From assembly GCF_030433435.1 (NCBI RefSeq), contig NZ_JANRHH010000019.1, forward strand, positions 62,001 to 126,000: a stretch of 64,000 nt of DNA, read 5' to 3'. The first letter of the stretch is position 1, and every line of letters begins with the position of its first letter. A program made the translations under genes and the position numbers. This stretch comes from Polycladomyces subterraneus (lineage in GTDB: Bacteria; Bacillota; Bacilli; Thermoactinomycetales; JIR-001). The notes under the pieces were generated by a model that saw only the letters and a list, made by a program, of their open reading frames with translations, searched no databases and was not told the DNA's origin. Of the stretch, positions 62,304 through 64,000 are shown one piece after another.

Positions 62304-63737
62304 TTGATCGTGATGGTGAAGCAGTTTCAATTGTACATAGACGGCAAATGGGTCGAAGGTAAGGGAGAATCACGTGCGATTATTGATCCTTCCACGGGCA
62401 TGGTTATTGCCGAAATATTGGACGCTTCGTCTAAACAGGTAAATGAGGCGGTATGGGCAGCAAAAAAAGCGTTTGAGAAGACAGAATGGTCTCGAAATAT
62501 AGGTCATCGTGTGGCTCTTTTACGTCAGCTCGCCGGCCTTCTGGAACATTCGACAATACGGGTAAGCCCATTCGCGAATCACGTTTGGACGTTCATGATG
62601 CCGTTGTCTGCCTTCGTTATTATGCCGATCTGGTGGAGTCACGCAGGGAATGCCAAAAAAAGATGAGCGACGGGACGTACAGCCTGATCACGGAGGAGCC
62701 CATTGGGGTGTGTGCCCTCATTGTACCGTGGAACTTTCCGTTGCTTCTTGGTGTGTGGAAGCTGGCTCCGGCTTTGGCGGCCGGAAATACAGTGGTCTTT
62801 AAACCGTCGGAACTGACTCCTCTGTCCTTCATAAAGCTGGCGGAATTTGCGGAAAAAGTGGGGATACCGTATGGCGTATTCAACCTTATATTGGGCGGAG
62901 GAGAAGTGGGTCAAACACTTGTGAGCCATCCAGGGATTGATAAAGTTTCTTTCACAGGCGGAACCGAGACGGGGAAACACATCTACCAAGAATGCGCCAA
63001 GACCATGAAGCGAGTCTCGTTGGAACTGGGAGGAAAATCACCGCTGCTCGTGTTTGAGATGCAGATGTGGACACCGCAGTCGATTGGGCGCTCTACGGTT
63101 CCTTTTTCAACCAGGGACAAGTGTGTGTGGCGTCTTCCAGATTGTTGATCCATCATTCATTGGAACAGGAATTCTTGAAAAAACTGACGGCCAGATTGGC
63201 GGAAATCAAGATAGGAGATCCGTTGGACGAATCGACGGAAATGGGGCCTTTGATCAGTCATCATCATCTTTGGAAAATAGAGGAATATATCAAAATCGGT
63301 CAATCGGAAGGAGCGACACTACTTGCGGGCGGGCAACGAATAGGCAAAGAAAATGGGTATTACTTGACACCTGCTGTTTTTACCAATGTCCATCAGAAGA
63401 TGAGGATCGTTCAGGAAGAAATCTTTGGTCCCGTTGTCACCGTTCAGCCGTTTTATGACGAAGAGGAAGCCATCTATTTGGCCAATGAAACGAAATACGG
63501 CCTGGCTGCCGGGATTTTCAGCAAAGATGTGGAAAGGGCGAAAGCGTGGCTGCCCGTCTTCGCGCTGGTACGGTTTGGATCAATGGTTACCATACTCCCT
63601 ATGTCGAGGCACCATGGGGAGGCTTCAAACAAAGCGGCATAGGCCGTGAACTGGGGCCGCACGTGTTGGCCGCCTTCACGGAACCCAAACATACGAACAT
63701 CCGTCATCAGCTTCAACCAATTGGATGGTATTCCTGA
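62304..63737 (+). pseudogene. Aldehyde dehydrogenase gene disrupted by frameshifts
   Basis: A betaine/aminoaldehyde-type aldehyde dehydrogenase spread over several frames. Frame 1 covers VKQFQLYIDGKWVEGKGESR to about 62555. Frame 2 resumes at NTGKPIRESRLDVHDA (some residues are missing between them) and includes VPWNFPLL, KPSELTPL, SFTGGTETGK and LELGGKSP with the catalytic-region Glu. A one-base loss near 63058 moves to frame 3, with FFNQGQVCVASSRLL (catalytic Cys) and EEIFGPVVTVQP. Another loss near 63548 leads to AGTVWINGYHTPYVEAPWGG and the C-terminus. No full-length enzyme can be made unless these are sequence errors. In the 62058-62303 gap only a CACAATG / CATTGTG inverted repeat (62148, 62203) stands out. 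Confidence 0.85.
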
Positions 63738-63858
63738 GCGAGAGGGAAACCTATGTTCGATTTCACAAAAAATTTTGGCTAGGACAGTGTTCGACCGGTC
63801 TCTATAGATGGGAGAAGTATAGGCGACCTACTTAATACACAAGTAAGGAGGTTTGCAG

Positions 63859-64000
63859 ATGGCTAATCATCAATTCGCCCTTGATAGTGTTCAGCCTACA
63901 CCGATGAACGCGAGAACAATGAAATTATTTCCTGCATTTTCACTTTGGTTAGGTTCGAATGTCGTAGTGACCACGGTTTATACAGGTCAGCTTCTTGTTC
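63859..64000 (+). CDS. N-terminus of a permease, probably NCS1 family
   Basis: Only the first 47 residues lie in the window. After a 24-residue cytoplasmic start the sequence MKLFPAFSLWLGSNVVVTTV YTGQLLV resembles the first helix of NCS1 purine/cytosine/hydantoin-type permeases. AAGGAGG is correctly placed before the ATG. By position it could import the substrate of the ureohydrolase. Confidence 0.65.
   Translation, partial: MANHQFALDSVQPTPMNARTMKLFPAFSLWLGSNVVVTTVYTGQLLV

Noticed and set aside
62119..62307. 62-residue frame ahead of the broken aldehyde dehydrogenase
   Set aside because: Cys/His/Trp-rich random-looking sequence without ribosome site; it overlaps an inverted repeat instead.

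Overview
The window is a chromosomal segment of a Gram-positive, spore-forming bacterium of the Bacillota, most likely Bacillales. The reasons are strong GGAGG ribosome-binding sites, TTG and GTG starts, the Bacillus-type order yqhG-yqhH next to a split gcvT-gcvPA-gcvPB operon with a tandem glycine riboswitch, type 2 IPP isomerase, LipM, a YheC/YheD ATP-grasp protein and a heterocycloanthracin-type peptide cluster. A moderately GC-rich thermoactinomycete-like host would fit, but this is inference. No tRNA, rRNA or CRISPR array was recognised.

Layout. 1-1117: end of an amino-acid ABC importer. 1222-3745: iron alcohol dehydrogenase and MHS-family transporter on the minus strand. 3963-8020: yqhG, yqhH, an ATP-grasp gene and panD (minus). 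8368-12661: glycine riboswitch and glycine cleavage operon. 12769-14541: small regulator, a decayed SDR gene, DUF423 and an unknown gene. 14633-18123: acyl-CoA ligase and acyl-CoA dehydrogenase. 18175-23004: fni, gene remnants, DinB, nitronate monooxygenase, Nudix, dienoyl-CoA reductase. 23370-27558: a secreted/exported hydrolase trio (PIG-L deacetylase, EEP phosphatase, GH3 hexosaminidase). 27636-30405: acetate-type symporter with its DUF485 partner, and LysE. 30687-34276: an etfB-etfA-fixC-fixX operon. 34381-35574: extended SDR. 36212-40640: sigma-54 activator, a near-consensus -24/-12 promoter, class III aminotransferase and amino-acid permease. 40930-45392: APC permease, IS200 remnant, cardiolipin synthase and a possible 40-residue gene. 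45642-50076: SDR, lipM, VOC, GNAT and DeoR genes. 50130-53898: LysR, APC exporter-like permease, iron alcohol dehydrogenase.

The most notable system is at 53923-60676. Two tandem, nearly leader-identical precursor peptides with very different cysteine-repeat cores are followed by three maturation genes: an E1/ThiF-like protein, a fused docking/YcaO cyclodehydratase ending in a PxPxP-type tail, and a double-domain SagB dehydrogenase. This is a thiazole/oxazole-modified microcin (TOMM) locus of the heterocycloanthracin/sonorensin type. A small unknown gene diverges from the first precursor, and a truncated copy of it precedes the second, so the whole promoter-leader unit was duplicated. The last part, 60991-64000, has a second near-consensus sigma-54 promoter driving a ureohydrolase, then a frameshifted aldehyde dehydrogenase and the start of a permease.

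Four related MITE-like intergenic elements (23050, 29588, 46617, 52481) and several gene remnants (13365, 19551, 42688, 62304) show active decay and rearrangement between otherwise conserved housekeeping blocks.
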